Positions 15,835 through 24,255 are shown, counted from the first letter of the stretch. The stretch: DNA of 64,000 nucleotides from JAJEEA01 sp965116765 (GCA_965116765.1 OZ220718.1:620001-684000); one strand, 5' to 3'. Translations and numbers: made by a program. Notes: generated by a model from the letters alone, not told the origin.

Positions 15835-16143
15835 CTATTCGCCGGACTCGGCCGCGGGCAGCACGACCCGTTCGATCGTCAGGAGGCGCTGGTCGAGCTT
15901 TGCGAGGGCGATTTCGACGGCGTCGAGCCGGGCGTCGAACCGTTCCAGGGTCGCCCGAATGTCGCGCATGTCGGCTCGAACGTCGCTCATGTCGTCGCGC
16001 AGGTCGTCGATGCGGGCGTTCACGCCGCTGATCTGCGTCAGCAGCAGGCCGGCGAGCACGCCGCCGGTGCCGACGATCGCCGTGATGACGGCGATGCCGG
16101 TCCCGATGATCCACTTCGTGTCCGTGGACATCGTACGTAGCAT
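15835..16143 (-). CDS. Small membrane-anchored coiled-coil protein
   Basis: 102 aa. One membrane helix (IIGTGIAVITAIVGTGGVLAG, cut here) is followed by about 65 residues of heptad-patterned, Arg/Asp-rich helix (QISGVNARIDDLRDDMSDV) ending ERVVLPAAESGE. The ATG at 16143 is preceded by GAGGGTGG at good spacing; an internal ATG at 16131 is an alternative. Function unknown. The protein at 22182-22490 is a clear paralogue with the same length, topology and VLP end. It sits between the M16 pair and recA. Confidence 0.75.
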   Translation of the reverse strand: MLRTMSTDTKWIIGTGIAVITAIVGTGGVLAGLLLTQISGVNARIDDLRDDMSDVRADMRDIRATLERFDARLDAVEIALAKLDQRLLTIERVVLPAAESGE

Positions 16144-16173
16144 AGCACCACCCTCGCTCTCCGGTCGGCGCTG

Positions 16174-17238
16174 CTACTTGGCGGCCCGGAGATTGGGCGC
16201 CTTCGCCGCCGGGGCGGCCTCCGGTTCGACGTTGGCGGCGAGGTTCAGCGTCTTCCGCAGCCGGGCGTCGATCGAATCGAACACCGCGGGGTTCTCCTTC
16301 AGGAACTGCTTGACCCGCTCGCGCCCCTGGCCGAGGCGCTCGCCGTCGCACGAGAACCACGTGCCGCTCTTCTCGACGAGGCGGTTGGCGACGGCGAGGT
16401 CGAGCAGGTCGCCCTCGCGCGAGACGCCCTCGCCGTACATCAGGTCGAACTCGGCGATGCGGAACGGCGGGGCCACCTTGTTCTTGACCACCTTGACCCG
16501 GGTGCGGCTGCCGACGACCTGGTCGCCGTCCTTGATGGCGCCGATGCGGCGGATGTCGACCCGGACCGACGAGTAGAACTTCAGGGCCCGCCCCCCCGTG
16601 GTGGTCTCGGGGTTGCCGAACATGACCCCGATCTTCTCGCGAAGCTGGTTGATGAAGATGAGGCAGGTGGACGACTTCGCCACCACCGCGGTGAGCTTCC
16701 GCAGGGCCTGGGACATCAGCCGCGCCTGGAGGCCGACCTGGGCCTCGCCCATCTCGCCGTCGATCTCCGCCCGCGGGACGAGGGCGGCGACCGAGTCGAC
16801 GACCACCACGTCGGCCCCGCCCGACCGCACCAGCACCTCGACGATCTCGAGGGCCTGCTCGCCGTGGTCGGGCTGGGCGACGAGGAGGTTGTCGAGGTCG
16901 ACGCCCAGCTTCTTGGCGTAGGTGGGGTCGAGGGCGTGCTCGGCGTCGACGAACGCGGCGGCGCCGCCCCGCCGCTGGGCCTGGGCGATGATCTGCAGGG
17001 TGAGGGTGGTCTTGCCCGACGCCTCGGGCCCGAAGATCTCGACGACGCGGCCGCGGGGGACGCCGCCGATGCCCAGCGCGTGATCGATGCTGATCGACCC
17101 GGTCGAGATGTGGGGCGCCGCGGTGACCGCGTCCTGCCCGAGCCGCATGATGGCGCCCTTGCCGAACTGCTTCTCTATCTGGCCCACCGCCATGTCGATG
17201 GCCTTGTTGCGCTCGCGCAGATTGCGTTCCTCGGGCAT
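16174..17238 (-). CDS. recA: Recombinase A
   Basis: 354 aa from the ATG at 17238 (MPEERNLRERNKAID). DNA-dependent ATPase that forms the strand-exchange filament and promotes LexA self-cleavage. Walker A GPEASGKTT is near residue 68, Walker B VVVVDSVAALVPRAEI follows, then the L1/L2 DNA-binding region (NQLREKIGVMFGNPETTTGG) and the C-terminal domain ending in an Ala/Pro-rich tail. The expected family length is about 350. A good sigma-70-type promoter lies at 17373-17402. No lexA or recX is adjacent. Confidence 0.99.
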   Translation of the reverse strand: MPEERNLRERNKAIDMAVGQIEKQFGKGAIMRLGQDAVTAAPHISTGSISIDHALGIGGVPRGRVVEIFGPEASGKTTLTLQIIAQAQRRGGAAAFVDAEHALDPTYAKKLGVDLDNLLVAQPDHGEQALEIVEVLVRSGGADVVVVDSVAALVPRAEIDGEMGEAQVGLQARLMSQALRKLTAVVAKSSTCLIFINQLREKIGVMFGNPETTTGGRALKFYSSVRVDIRRIGAIKDGDQVVGSRTRVKVVKNKVAPPFRIAEFDLMYGEGVSREGDLLDLAVANRLVEKSGTWFSCDGERLGQGRERVKQFLKENPAVFDSIDARLRKTLNLAANVEPEAAPAAKAPNLRAAK

Positions 17239-17645
17239 GGATACCTCGCGAATGGTCGGCGTCAGCGTTCCGGAGGGTCCGGGCGGAGCGGCCGGACGCC
17301 GCGTGTCGATGGGGCCGGCGCCTCGACCGTCGCGCTGTCGCGGGGGCCGGGACCGGGGTGTCACGATCCGGCATTCTAGGACCGTGCCAGGCTCGATGTC
17401 AAGCGAAAGTATGACGCCTGATGTCGACTATCCATAAATGAATCAATGTCTTAAACAGTTGTCGGACTTTCGCCCCACGAGCACGTGCACGCAGGAGGTC
17501 GCATCCGGGAAGGCTTCGGGAGTTGCAGGATCTGCCAGGCGGCTCCACCGGCGGACGGGCCGAACCGCATCACCGGCGGGCCGCACCGGCTGGCGGAGAG
17601 GACAGGATGGGGTCGCTCTTCGGGGGTCCTGCTCTTCGCGTCGAC
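17239..17645. other. recA upstream region with an AT-rich island
   Basis: Carries the recA promoter (17373-17402) and, at about 17398-17475, an unusually AT-rich stretch (for example TCCATAAATGAATC) within otherwise GC-rich DNA. The island lies upstream of the recA -35 and could hold a regulator site. No known SOS box was recognised. 17480-17645 shows no convincing gene. Confidence 0.5.
17373..17402 (-). promoter_or_regulatory. Sigma-70-type promoter of recA
   Basis: On the minus strand TTGACA (17397-17402) is a perfect -35. After an 18-base spacer, TAGAAT (17373-17378) matches the -10 consensus at five of six. A start site near 17366 would give a leader of about 130 nt before recA. Confidence 0.75.
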
Positions 17646-18470
17646 CTACGGGGCCTGGCCGCCGGGTGTTCGCGGTCGGCTCTTCAGCCGTTTCCTCGTC
17701 TCTTCGACGAGGGTCGGGATCCGCCGGCGGGCGTGCTCGAGCACGTCTCTGCCGGTTGTCTTCGTGGCGTTCCAGATCTTCTCGGGCATGCCGGGCATCG
17801 GGTTCCAGTACTGGTAGGCGCCGGCGTACCGCGTCAGGTCGTCGAGGTCGGCGTCGTTCCGGGCGGCCGCGATGCGCTCACCGTCGCGTTCGGCCTCGTC
17901 CCAGAGGGCCTTCAGCTTGTGACTGTGCTCGACCTGCCGGCCCTGCGCGACCGTCAGGCCCTTCAGGGCCTGCTCCAGCGAGGCCTGGAGGTATTCGCAC
18001 CGGTCCGCCGGGTGGGTCCGGGGGGTGTTGGCGGTCCGCCACTTCCGTTCCGCCCGGTCCAGGAAGTCCTGGGCGTGGTCGGGTCTGTACAGCGTTCTTT
18101 TCACCATCGTCGCACCGGTCTCGATCGGGTCGAACCCTGTCCTCGTGTAGACGGTCACACCCGTCTCGAGGGCGGTGCTCCGCACGTCGCCGGCGTATTC
18201 CCGGCCGGCTTCGGCCGAGGCCCTGGTGGTGATCAGCACGTCGACGTCTCGTCCAACGTCCCCGAGGAAGTCCGGCGGGTCGGTCGGTCGCGGGGCGCTC
18301 GTGTTCTCCTTGATGACCAGCAGGTCCAGATCGCTGTCCTCGGTCATCTCGCCCCGGGCAGCGGATCCGAACACGATGATCTGATCGGGTTCGAGCCCCG
18401 AGACGACGGCGGCAATCGCCGTGCGGAGCTCTGCGCTGTCGACGCCGCGTCTGGTGCCCTCCGGCATCAA
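17646..18470 (-). CDS. Single-chain MNT-HEPN nucleotidyltransferase protein
   Basis: 274 aa. The N-terminal half is a minimal nucleotidyltransferase: G35-S36 followed by ten residues and D47-x-D49 (the GSx10DxD signature), plus a third acidic residue in RDVDVLIT near 76. The C-terminal half (about 128-274) is HEPN-like: QASLEQALKGL, then R178-x5-H184 (RQVEHSH), fitting the Rx4-6H signature of HEPN ribonucleases. In MntA/HepT systems these are two proteins, the antitoxin modifying the toxin; here they are one chain. It could be a self-controlled toxin-antitoxin or a metabolic nucleotidyltransferase with a structural HEPN tail. Upstream of recA on the same strand. Confidence 0.8.
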   Translation of the reverse strand: MMPEGTRRGVDSAELRTAIAAVVSGLEPDQIIVFGSAARGEMTEDSDLDLLVIKENTSAPRPTDPPDFLGDVGRDVDVLITTRASAEAGREYAGDVRSTALETGVTVYTRTGFDPIETGATMVKRTLYRPDHAQDFLDRAERKWRTANTPRTHPADRCEYLQASLEQALKGLTVAQGRQVEHSHKLKALWDEAERDGERIAAARNDADLDDLTRYAGAYQYWNPMPGMPEKIWNATKTTGRDVLEHARRRIPTLVEETRKRLKSRPRTPGGQAP

Positions 18471-18739
18471 GGCCCATTCTAACCCCGGAGGTTCGGGCGG
18501 CGATGCGCGATCGACACTGCCGCCGCCGGTCGCTTTGGTCCGTTGTGGTGCCTGGCTGCGGTCGCTCGGGGCGCGGGCTTGAACAGCGTCGACCGGCGTT
18601 TCCGTGAGCGGCCCGCGGCGGGTTTACAATGGCTCGGTTCCCGTCGGGTGGGATGCGATGAACGAACGGATCGCCGTGGTCGGAGGACCGTGATCCGGGG
18701 TCGTTCGGGAATCCGCGCCGTACGGTGGGGGAGGAGCTC

Positions 18740-20791
18740 GTGACAGACATCAGAAGCGCGACGGCGGTGCTCGTCGGGGTCGCGGCGCTCGCCGTCGCGC
18801 CGTGGCCGGCGGCGGCGCAAACGGAGACGGGAGCGCTCACGCTCGAGGTCACGCCGGACCGGTTGACCCTCGCGGTCGGCGAGACGGCGACGCTGGCCGC
18901 CACCGTCCGGGGCGCGGACGGCGTGGTGGTGGACGACGCGACGGTCGTCTACTTCTCCCGCGCGAGGCGCAGCGTCGGGGTGACGCGCGGCGGCGAGGTC
19001 GAGGCGTACCGGCCCGGCGAGTTCACCCTCGTGGCCCTCGTGCCCGCCGATCCGCGAAGCCGCGACCGGCGCCCCGAGGCGCGGGTGCAGGTCGAGGTGC
19101 CGGTGACGGTGCCGCCCCCGGCGGTGGCGCGCGTCTCGTTCACCGACCCGCCGCCCAAGTACTACGTCGGCACGCGGCCGCGGCTCTCGGTCGAGGTGGT
19201 CGACGCCGTCGGCGCCATGCGGACGGACGTCGCGGTGGCGTTCGCGTCGGCCGACGCCGCCGTGGCGGAGGTAGACGCCTTCGGGTTCCTGACCCTGCAC
19301 GCCCCCGGGGCGGTGGAGATCACCGCGACGGCCGAGGACGTCAGCGACCGTCTCGCCATCGAGGTCGAGACCAGCCCCGTGACCGCGCTCGAGCTGCGGG
19401 CGAGCGCTGCCGACGCGTCGACCGGCGACGTGGTCCGGTTCACCGCCACCGCCAGGGACGCGCGGGGGCTGCCGGTGCGCGGCGTGCCGGTTCGGTTCGC
19501 GGTGGGGGGAGAGACGGCGCCGACGATCATCGCGGCCGGGGCCGCCGCCCACATCGCCGCCGACGGACGCTTCGTGGCCGAGCGTTCCGGCACGTACACC
19601 GTGCTGGCCACCACCGGCCGCCACTCCGCGTCGGCTACCATCTCCGTCGGCTCGCGGGACGTGCGCCGCGAGCTCGAGGTGGTCGGGCGCGGTCGGGTCC
19701 TCGACCGGCACACTTCCGACCTGTGGATCTGGGAGGGGACCGACGGCCGGGACTACGCGATCACGGGGACCTGGGGCTCGGACGGGCGCTCGTACATCTG
19801 GGACGTGACGGACCCCGCGAACATCGAGCGGCTGCACGAGGTGAACGTCGACGCCCGCACCGTCAACGACGTCAAGGTGTCGGAGGACGGCGACATCGCG
19901 GTCATCAGCCGCGAGGGAGCGTCGAACCGCCGGAACGGCATCGTCGTCCTCGGCGTGGGGAACCCGCGAGAGGGCGTGCCGATCCTGTCCGAGTTCACCG
20001 ACCAGCTCACCGGCGGCGTGCACAACGTGTTCATCTCCGAGGGCCACGTCTTCGCGCTGAGCGCCGGCCGCCGCTACGACGTCATCAGCCTCGAGGATCC
20101 CCGCAACCCGCAACGCGTGGGGCGTTTCGAGCTGGACACCGCCGGCCACAGCATCCACGACGTGTGGGTCAGCGACGGGGTGGCGTTCTCGTCGAACTGG
20201 ACCGACGGGGTGGTGGCCGTCGACGTCGGCGGCGGCGGGCGCGGCGGGACGCCCGAGCAGCCGGTCGAGCTCGGCCGCTACGCCTACCCCAGCGGGTGGA
20301 ACCATTCCGCCTTCCCCTACCGCAGCCAGTCCACCGGCAAGTTCTACCTGTTCGCGGGCGACGAGTCGTTTCCCTACGGCGGCTACAGCCCGACGCGCGG
20401 CGGCGCGCCCTCGCGGGCGGCGGGCTGGGTGCACGTCATCGACTGGAGCGACTGGGACAATCCGCAGGAGGTGGCGCGCTACCAGGTCCCGGAGGCGGGC
20501 TCGCACAACTTCTGGGTCGAGGACGACGTGCTGTACGCCGCCTTCTACAACGGGGGGCTGCGGGTGGTCGACGTCTCCGGCGAGCTGATGGGCGACCTGT
20601 ACCGGCAGGGCCGCGAGATCGCGATGTTCGAGCCGGCCGATCCGGACGGCTACATCGCCAACGCCCCGATGGTGTGGGGGCCGCAGCCCTACAAGGGGCA
20701 CATCTTCTTCACCGACTGGAACACCGGGCTCTGGGCGGTGAAGCTGCAGGAGCGCACCGGGCCGGGCCGAGTCATCGGCGAGCCGCGCTAG
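18740..20791 (+). CDS. Exported Ig-like and LVIVD-repeat protein
   Basis: 683 aa from the GTG at 18740, preceded by GGGGAGG with five-base spacing; a GTG at 18725 is an alternative. Signal peptide VLVGVAALAVAPWPAAAQ. Residues 25-310 hold two or three Big-type Ig domains (LTLAVGETATLAATVRG; ASADAAVAEVDAFGFLTL). The rest forms an LVIVD-type beta-propeller (YIWDVTDPANIERL; YDVISLEDPRNPQRVGRF; WVHVIDWSDWDNPQEVARY). Likely a cell-surface or periplasmic scaffold with no visible catalytic motif. The stop codon TAG is part of the CTAG terminus of the repeat at 20788. The next gene starts just past that repeat. Confidence 0.8.
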   Translation: MTDIRSATAVLVGVAALAVAPWPAAAQTETGALTLEVTPDRLTLAVGETATLAATVRGADGVVVDDATVVYFSRARRSVGVTRGGEVEAYRPGEFTLVALVPADPRSRDRRPEARVQVEVPVTVPPPAVARVSFTDPPPKYYVGTRPRLSVEVVDAVGAMRTDVAVAFASADAAVAEVDAFGFLTLHAPGAVEITATAEDVSDRLAIEVETSPVTALELRASAADASTGDVVRFTATARDARGLPVRGVPVRFAVGGETAPTIIAAGAAAHIAADGRFVAERSGTYTVLATTGRHSASATISVGSRDVRRELEVVGRGRVLDRHTSDLWIWEGTDGRDYAITGTWGSDGRSYIWDVTDPANIERLHEVNVDARTVNDVKVSEDGDIAVISREGASNRRNGIVVLGVGNPREGVPILSEFTDQLTGGVHNVFISEGHVFALSAGRRYDVISLEDPRNPQRVGRFELDTAGHSIHDVWVSDGVAFSSNWTDGVVAVDVGGGGRGGTPEQPVELGRYAYPSGWNHSAFPYRSQSTGKFYLFAGDESFPYGGYSPTRGGAPSRAAGWVHVIDWSDWDNPQEVARYQVPEAGSHNFWVEDDVLYAAFYNGGLRVVDVSGELMGDLYRQGREIAMFEPADPDGYIANAPMVWGPQPYKGHIFFTDWNTGLWAVKLQERTGPGRVIGEPR

Positions 20792-20875
20792 GAGTCTGCG
20801 CCGTAGAACGGTGCAGACTTCTAGCAGGGTTGGTTGGGCGCCCAGCGGAGCCGAAGGCGACGATGGGCGGGCTAG
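20788..20875 (+). repeat. Hairpin repeat copy 4 (intact 88-bp element)
   Basis: Starts and ends with CTAG. CTAGGAGTCTGCGCCGT, loop AGA, ACGGTGCAGACTTCTAG; then AGCAGGGTTGGTTGGGCGCC and an arm ending GACGATGGGCGGGCTAG. It differs from copy 2b at one base. Bases 20789-20791 are the stop codon of the upstream gene, and the downstream ATG (20881) begins five bases after its end. Confidence 0.93.
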
Positions 20876-20880
20876 GGGGC

Positions 20881-21969
20881 ATGATGCAGAGGGGCTGGGC
20901 GACACGGGCGGTGGTGACGGGCGTTCTGCTGGCCGGCTGGGCGACGCCTCCGGCGTTCGCGCAGCCCGGGGCCGCGAGCAGCTACTACGTCTACGTCGCG
21001 GCGGAGTCCGAGGACGAGGTGTCCGTCGTCCGCTACGGGCCGGCGGGGGCCGAGGTGGTGAAGACCCTGACGGTCGGCAGCTACCCGGCCGAGATCGAGG
21101 GGCCGCACGGGATCAACGTCGACCCCGACGGGCGCCACTGGTACGTCTCGATCGCCCACGGGTTCCCGTACGGCAGCGTGCACAAGTACGAGACGGGCAC
21201 CGACGCGTGGGTCGGCGACGTCACCCTCGGCCTCTTCCCCGCGACCCTCGACGTGTCGGCGGCGACCGGGCTGCTCTTCGCCGTGAACTTCAACCTCCAC
21301 GGCCCGATGGAGCCCAGCAGCATCTCGGTGGTCGAGGTGGACACGATGAGCGAGGTCGCTCGTGTCGATACCGGCGTCCGGCCCCACGGGGGGCGCCTCG
21401 GCCGGGACGGGGCGGCCTTCTACTCGGTCAACATGATGGACTTCGAGCTCGTCGAGCTCGACGCGTTCACGTTCGAGATCACCCGCCGGCTTCCCCTCGG
21501 CGACGGCGTCATGCCGACCTGGGTCACGCGCCCCACCCCCGACGGGAAGGTCTACGTCACCGGCAACAACGTCGCTCGCATCTTCGAGATCGACCTGGAG
21601 GACTGGCGGATCGAGCGGACCTTCGAGACCGGGGCCGGTCCCTACAACATCGACGTCAGCGCCGACGGCACGCGCATGGTCGCCACCTACAAGAACGGCG
21701 ACGCCGTCGGGTTCTGGGACCTCGAGAGCGGGGAGGAGATCGCCCGCAGGGCTACCAGCCGCACCATCCCTCACGGCGTCGTGGTGACGCCGGACGCCGA
21801 GCTCGCGTTCGTCACCCTGGAAGGCGTCGGGGCCGATCCGGGCACCGTCGAGGTCTACCGGATGGCCACCGGCGAGCGGGTCGGCGCCGTCGACGTCGGC
21901 AAGCAGGCCGGGGGCATCGCCTTCTGGAAGCTCGAACCGGAGTCCGCGCGCCGGGAGCCTGCGCCGTAG
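20881..21969 (+). CDS. Exported YVTN/NHL-like beta-propeller protein
   Basis: 362 aa; the ATG at 20881 is followed by a second at 20884. Signal peptide GVLLAGWATPPAFAQ, then about seven propeller blades of the YVTN type (EVVKTLTVGSYPAEIEGPHG; VSVVRYG; RMVATYKNGDAVGFWDLESG; VEVYRMATGERVGAVDVG). The reaction is not evident; such proteins are often surface or periplasmic binding or redox-carrier proteins. The C-terminal residues and stop codon (TAG at 21967-21969) come from the first hairpin of repeat copy 5a, so the original end may have been different. Confidence 0.75.
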   Translation: MMQRGWATRAVVTGVLLAGWATPPAFAQPGAASSYYVYVAAESEDEVSVVRYGPAGAEVVKTLTVGSYPAEIEGPHGINVDPDGRHWYVSIAHGFPYGSVHKYETGTDAWVGDVTLGLFPATLDVSAATGLLFAVNFNLHGPMEPSSISVVEVDTMSEVARVDTGVRPHGGRLGRDGAAFYSVNMMDFELVELDAFTFEITRRLPLGDGVMPTWVTRPTPDGKVYVTGNNVARIFEIDLEDWRIERTFETGAGPYNIDVSADGTRMVATYKNGDAVGFWDLESGEEIARRATSRTIPHGVVVTPDAELAFVTLEGVGADPGTVEVYRMATGERVGAVDVGKQAGGIAFWKLEPESARREPAP

Positions 21970-22030
21970 AACGGTGCAGACTCCCGGCAGGGCGCCCAGC
22001 GGAGTCGTAGGCGAAGACGGGCGGGCCGGG
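21951..22030 (+). repeat. Hairpin repeat copy 5a
   Basis: CCGGGAGCCTGCGCCGTAGA and CGGTGCAGACTCCCGG form the first hairpin (with compensatory CCGGG/CCCGG ends instead of CTAG). The GGTTGGTTG segment is missing, and the element continues AGGGCGCCCAGCGGAG to GACGGGCGGGCCGGG. The hairpin contains the stop codon of the propeller gene. Confidence 0.8.
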
Positions 22031-22112
22031 AGTCTGCACCGTGGCACCGGTGCAGACAACCTGGAGAGTTGGCCGGGCGCCAAGCGGAGCCGCACCCGAC
22101 GGTCTGGCGGGG
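22026..22112 (+). repeat. Hairpin repeat copy 5b
   Basis: Head to tail with 5a, sharing its CCGGG junction. CCGGGAGTCTGCACCGTGGC and ACCGGTGCAGAC form a hairpin, followed by GAGAGTTGGCCGGGCGCC, AAGCGGAGCC and GACGGTCTGGCGGGG. Confidence 0.72.
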
Positions 22113-22181
22113 CGGCGCCTCCCTGTCGGTCGCATGGCTTGCGGCGTTGTGCAGCGCACACCCCTGTGCTAAATTGAACCC

Positions 22182-22490
22182 ATGAGTGAGACGCGCGCGC
22201 TCATCCTGACCGTCATCGGTACCGGGCTCACCGTCGTCACCGTCTTGTCGATGCAGATCGCGGGCGTCAATATGCGCATCGACGACATGAACGCGCGCAT
22301 CAGCGACATGAACGCACGCATCAGCGGGCTCGACGGCGATCTGCGCACCGAGATTCGCGATCTCCGCGCCGCTCTCGCCCGCGTCGATGAACGGCTGGAC
22401 GCCCTCGCGGTCGCGGTCGGGAGGCTCGAGGAGCGTTTCGACGCGCTGGAGCGGCTGGTGCTTCCGTCCCGCCAGCCCGCGGGCGGATAG
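22182..22490 (+). CDS. Small membrane-anchored coiled-coil protein (paralogue of the one next to recA)
   Basis: 102 aa. One N-terminal membrane helix (ALILTVIGTGLTVVTVLSM) precedes a long heptad-patterned coiled coil ending LERLVLPSRQPAGG. Same length and layout as the protein at 15835-16143, with shared GVN.RIDD, ERxD and ER.VLP segments. A 21-base tandem duplication inside the coil (22284-22325, one mismatch) adds exactly one heptad (DMNARIS twice). Function unknown. AT-rich TGCTAAATT just upstream may be part of its promoter. Confidence 0.75.
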   Translation: MSETRALILTVIGTGLTVVTVLSMQIAGVNMRIDDMNARISDMNARISGLDGDLRTEIRDLRAALARVDERLDALAVAVGRLEERFDALERLVLPSRQPAGG

Positions 22491-22601
22491 ACGTGACGCG
22501 GGTGAGATCCCCGACGCCCGACGACCAGCCGCCGGCCCTCGGCGTGGTGACGATGGTCGGCGTGGCGGGCTCTCGGGCGCTACGCCGCCGACCGGCGTTC
22601 G

Positions 22602-23783
22602 TCAGCGCTCGATGGCCAGCGCGACGCCGTTGCCGCCCCCGAGGCAGAGGGTGGCCACCCCGCGCCTGGCGTTCCGGTTGCGCATGGCGTAGAGCAGGGT
22701 CGTCAGGATTCGGGCCCCGCTGGCCCCGATGGGGTGGCCGAGGGCGACCGCCCCGCCGTTGACGTTGACCCTTTCGGGATCGACGCCCAGCTCGCGGACG
22801 ACCGCGAGGGCCTGGGCCGAGAACGCCTCGTTGAGCTCCATCAGGTCGACGTCGTCCATCGACCAGCCCACCTTGGCCAGGAGCTTGCGGACGGCCTCGA
22901 CGGGGGTCATCAGCAGCCACTTCGGGGCGAGCCCGCTCACCGCCTGCCCGACCACCCGGGCCATCGGGGTCAGGCCGAGGGCCTCGGCCCGGTCGGCGGC
23001 CATGACGACGACGGCGGCGGCGCCGTCGTTCACCCCCGGGGCGTTCCCCGCGGTCACCGTGCCGCCTTCCTTCTTGAAGGCCGGGCGCAGCCGGCCGAGG
23101 GCCTCGGCGCTGGTGTCGGGCCGCACCGGCTCGTCATACTCGAGCCGGACGGGGTCGCCGCGGCGCTGCGGGATCTCGACGGGCAGGATCTCGTCCTTGA
23201 ACCAGCACTCGCGGATGGCCCGCGCCGCCTTGTGGTGGCTGGCGGCGGCGAAGGCGTCCTGGTCGTCGCGCGAGACGCCGTAGCGCTCGACCACCGCCTC
23301 GCAGGCGATGCCCATGCCCTGGTTCTCGAGCGAGCACCACAGCCCGTCGTGGAGCATCGAGTCGAGGACCTCCGCGTTGCCCATGCGCATGCCCTCGCGC
23401 GCCCGCGTGAGCATGTAGGGGCAGTTGCTCATCGACTCCATGCCCCCCGCCACCGCGACGTCGATGTCGCCCGTCGCGATGCCCTGGGAGGCGAGCATGA
23501 CCGCCTTGAGGCCCGACCCGCACACCTTGTTGATGGTCAGGGCCCCGACGTGGTCGGGGAGCCCGCCCCGGATCGCGGCCTGCCGGGCGGGGGCCTGGCC
23601 GGCCCCCGCGGACACCACGTTGCCCATGATGCACTCGTCGACCAGCGCGGGCTCGATGCCGGCGCGGGCGACCGCCTCGCGGACCACCCGGGCCCCCAGA
23701 TCGGTGACCGGCAGGCTCTTCAGGGCGCCGAGGAACTTACCGGTGGGCAGGCGGGCGGCGCTGACGATGACCGACTCTCGCAT
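22602..23783 (-). CDS. Thiolase (acetyl-CoA C-acetyltransferase)
   Basis: 393 aa, the usual thiolase length. Condenses or cleaves acyl-CoA and acetyl-CoA. All catalytic residues are visible: Cys88 in NKVCGSGLKA, His in GGAVALGHPIGASG near 350, and the second Cys in TLCLGGGNGVAL near 380. The residues fit AtoB/PhaA-type biosynthetic or degradative acetyl-CoA acetyltransferases; assignment between them needs context not present here, as no phaB or fad gene is adjacent. Its start overlaps the 3' end of dciA by 47 bases, so the two are probably co-transcribed. Confidence 0.93.
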   Translation of the reverse strand: MRESVIVSAARLPTGKFLGALKSLPVTDLGARVVREAVARAGIEPALVDECIMGNVVSAGAGQAPARQAAIRGGLPDHVGALTINKVCGSGLKAVMLASQGIATGDIDVAVAGGMESMSNCPYMLTRAREGMRMGNAEVLDSMLHDGLWCSLENQGMGIACEAVVERYGVSRDDQDAFAAASHHKAARAIRECWFKDEILPVEIPQRRGDPVRLEYDEPVRPDTSAEALGRLRPAFKKEGGTVTAGNAPGVNDGAAAVVVMAADRAEALGLTPMARVVGQAVSGLAPKWLLMTPVEAVRKLLAKVGWSMDDVDLMELNEAFSAQALAVVRELGVDPERVNVNGGAVALGHPIGASGARILTTLLYAMRNRNARRGVATLCLGGGNGVALAIER

Positions 23784-24147
23784 GAGGCTGCTTCTCCTTC
23801 GGGGTCGTGCGGCTCTGTTTCGGGGTCGTGCGGCTCGATACCTCGATGCGGGTCACGGCGCCGTCTCCGAGCAACTGCTTCATCCGCGCCGTGATCAACG
23901 GGCGCGACCGGTTGAGCTCTCGGGCCCAATGGCGATCGGCCACGGTGACCGTCAGCGTGCCCTCGGCGTCGAGCGCGACGCTCGAGACCCCGGCGATGGC
24001 GCGCCCGACGGCGGCGCTCCAGGCCAGCGCGACCTTGCCGGGAGACAGCGGCTGGTCGCGCAACAGCATCTCCAGCGCGGCGGTCGTGCAACGCCCTGCC
24101 GCGGTCATCGACCGGCCGTCCCTTCCGGTGGGGAGATTCCGCCGCAT
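23737..24147 (-). CDS. DciA-like DUF721 protein (replicative helicase loader)
   Basis: 136 aa from the ATG at 24147; a GTG at 24156 is also possible. DUF721 core: PLSPGKVALAWSAAVGRAIA, then LTVTVADRHWARELNRSRPLI and MKQLLGDGAVTRIEV. DciA-type proteins help load the DnaB helicase. The C-terminal tail is basic and carries a 21-base tandem duplication (SRTTPKQ then SRTTPKE). The tail overlaps the first 47 bases of the thiolase gene in another frame. Divergent from maf. Confidence 0.75.
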   Translation of the reverse strand: MRRNLPTGRDGRSMTAAGRCTTAALEMLLRDQPLSPGKVALAWSAAVGRAIAGVSSVALDAEGTLTVTVADRHWARELNRSRPLITARMKQLLGDGAVTRIEVSSRTTPKQSRTTPKEKQPHARVGHRQRRPPAHR

Positions 24148-24255
24148 CTCGTTCACTGTAATGTAACATCCACCGCCATGCCGCCCGCGGCGAAGCCGCC
24201 CGATGCACCGAGACCACGCGGGTCGGATGCGGCGAGGTGCTTCGACACGGGCTCG

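Noticed and set aside
16131..16143. Internal ATG as start of the coiled-coil protein
   Set aside because: The upstream ATG has the better ribosome-binding site; both remain possible and differ by four residues.
18802..20780. Second long frame over the LVIVD-type gene
   Set aside because: Only the part after 20881 has a signal peptide and propeller blades; the upstream part is an alternate-frame shadow.
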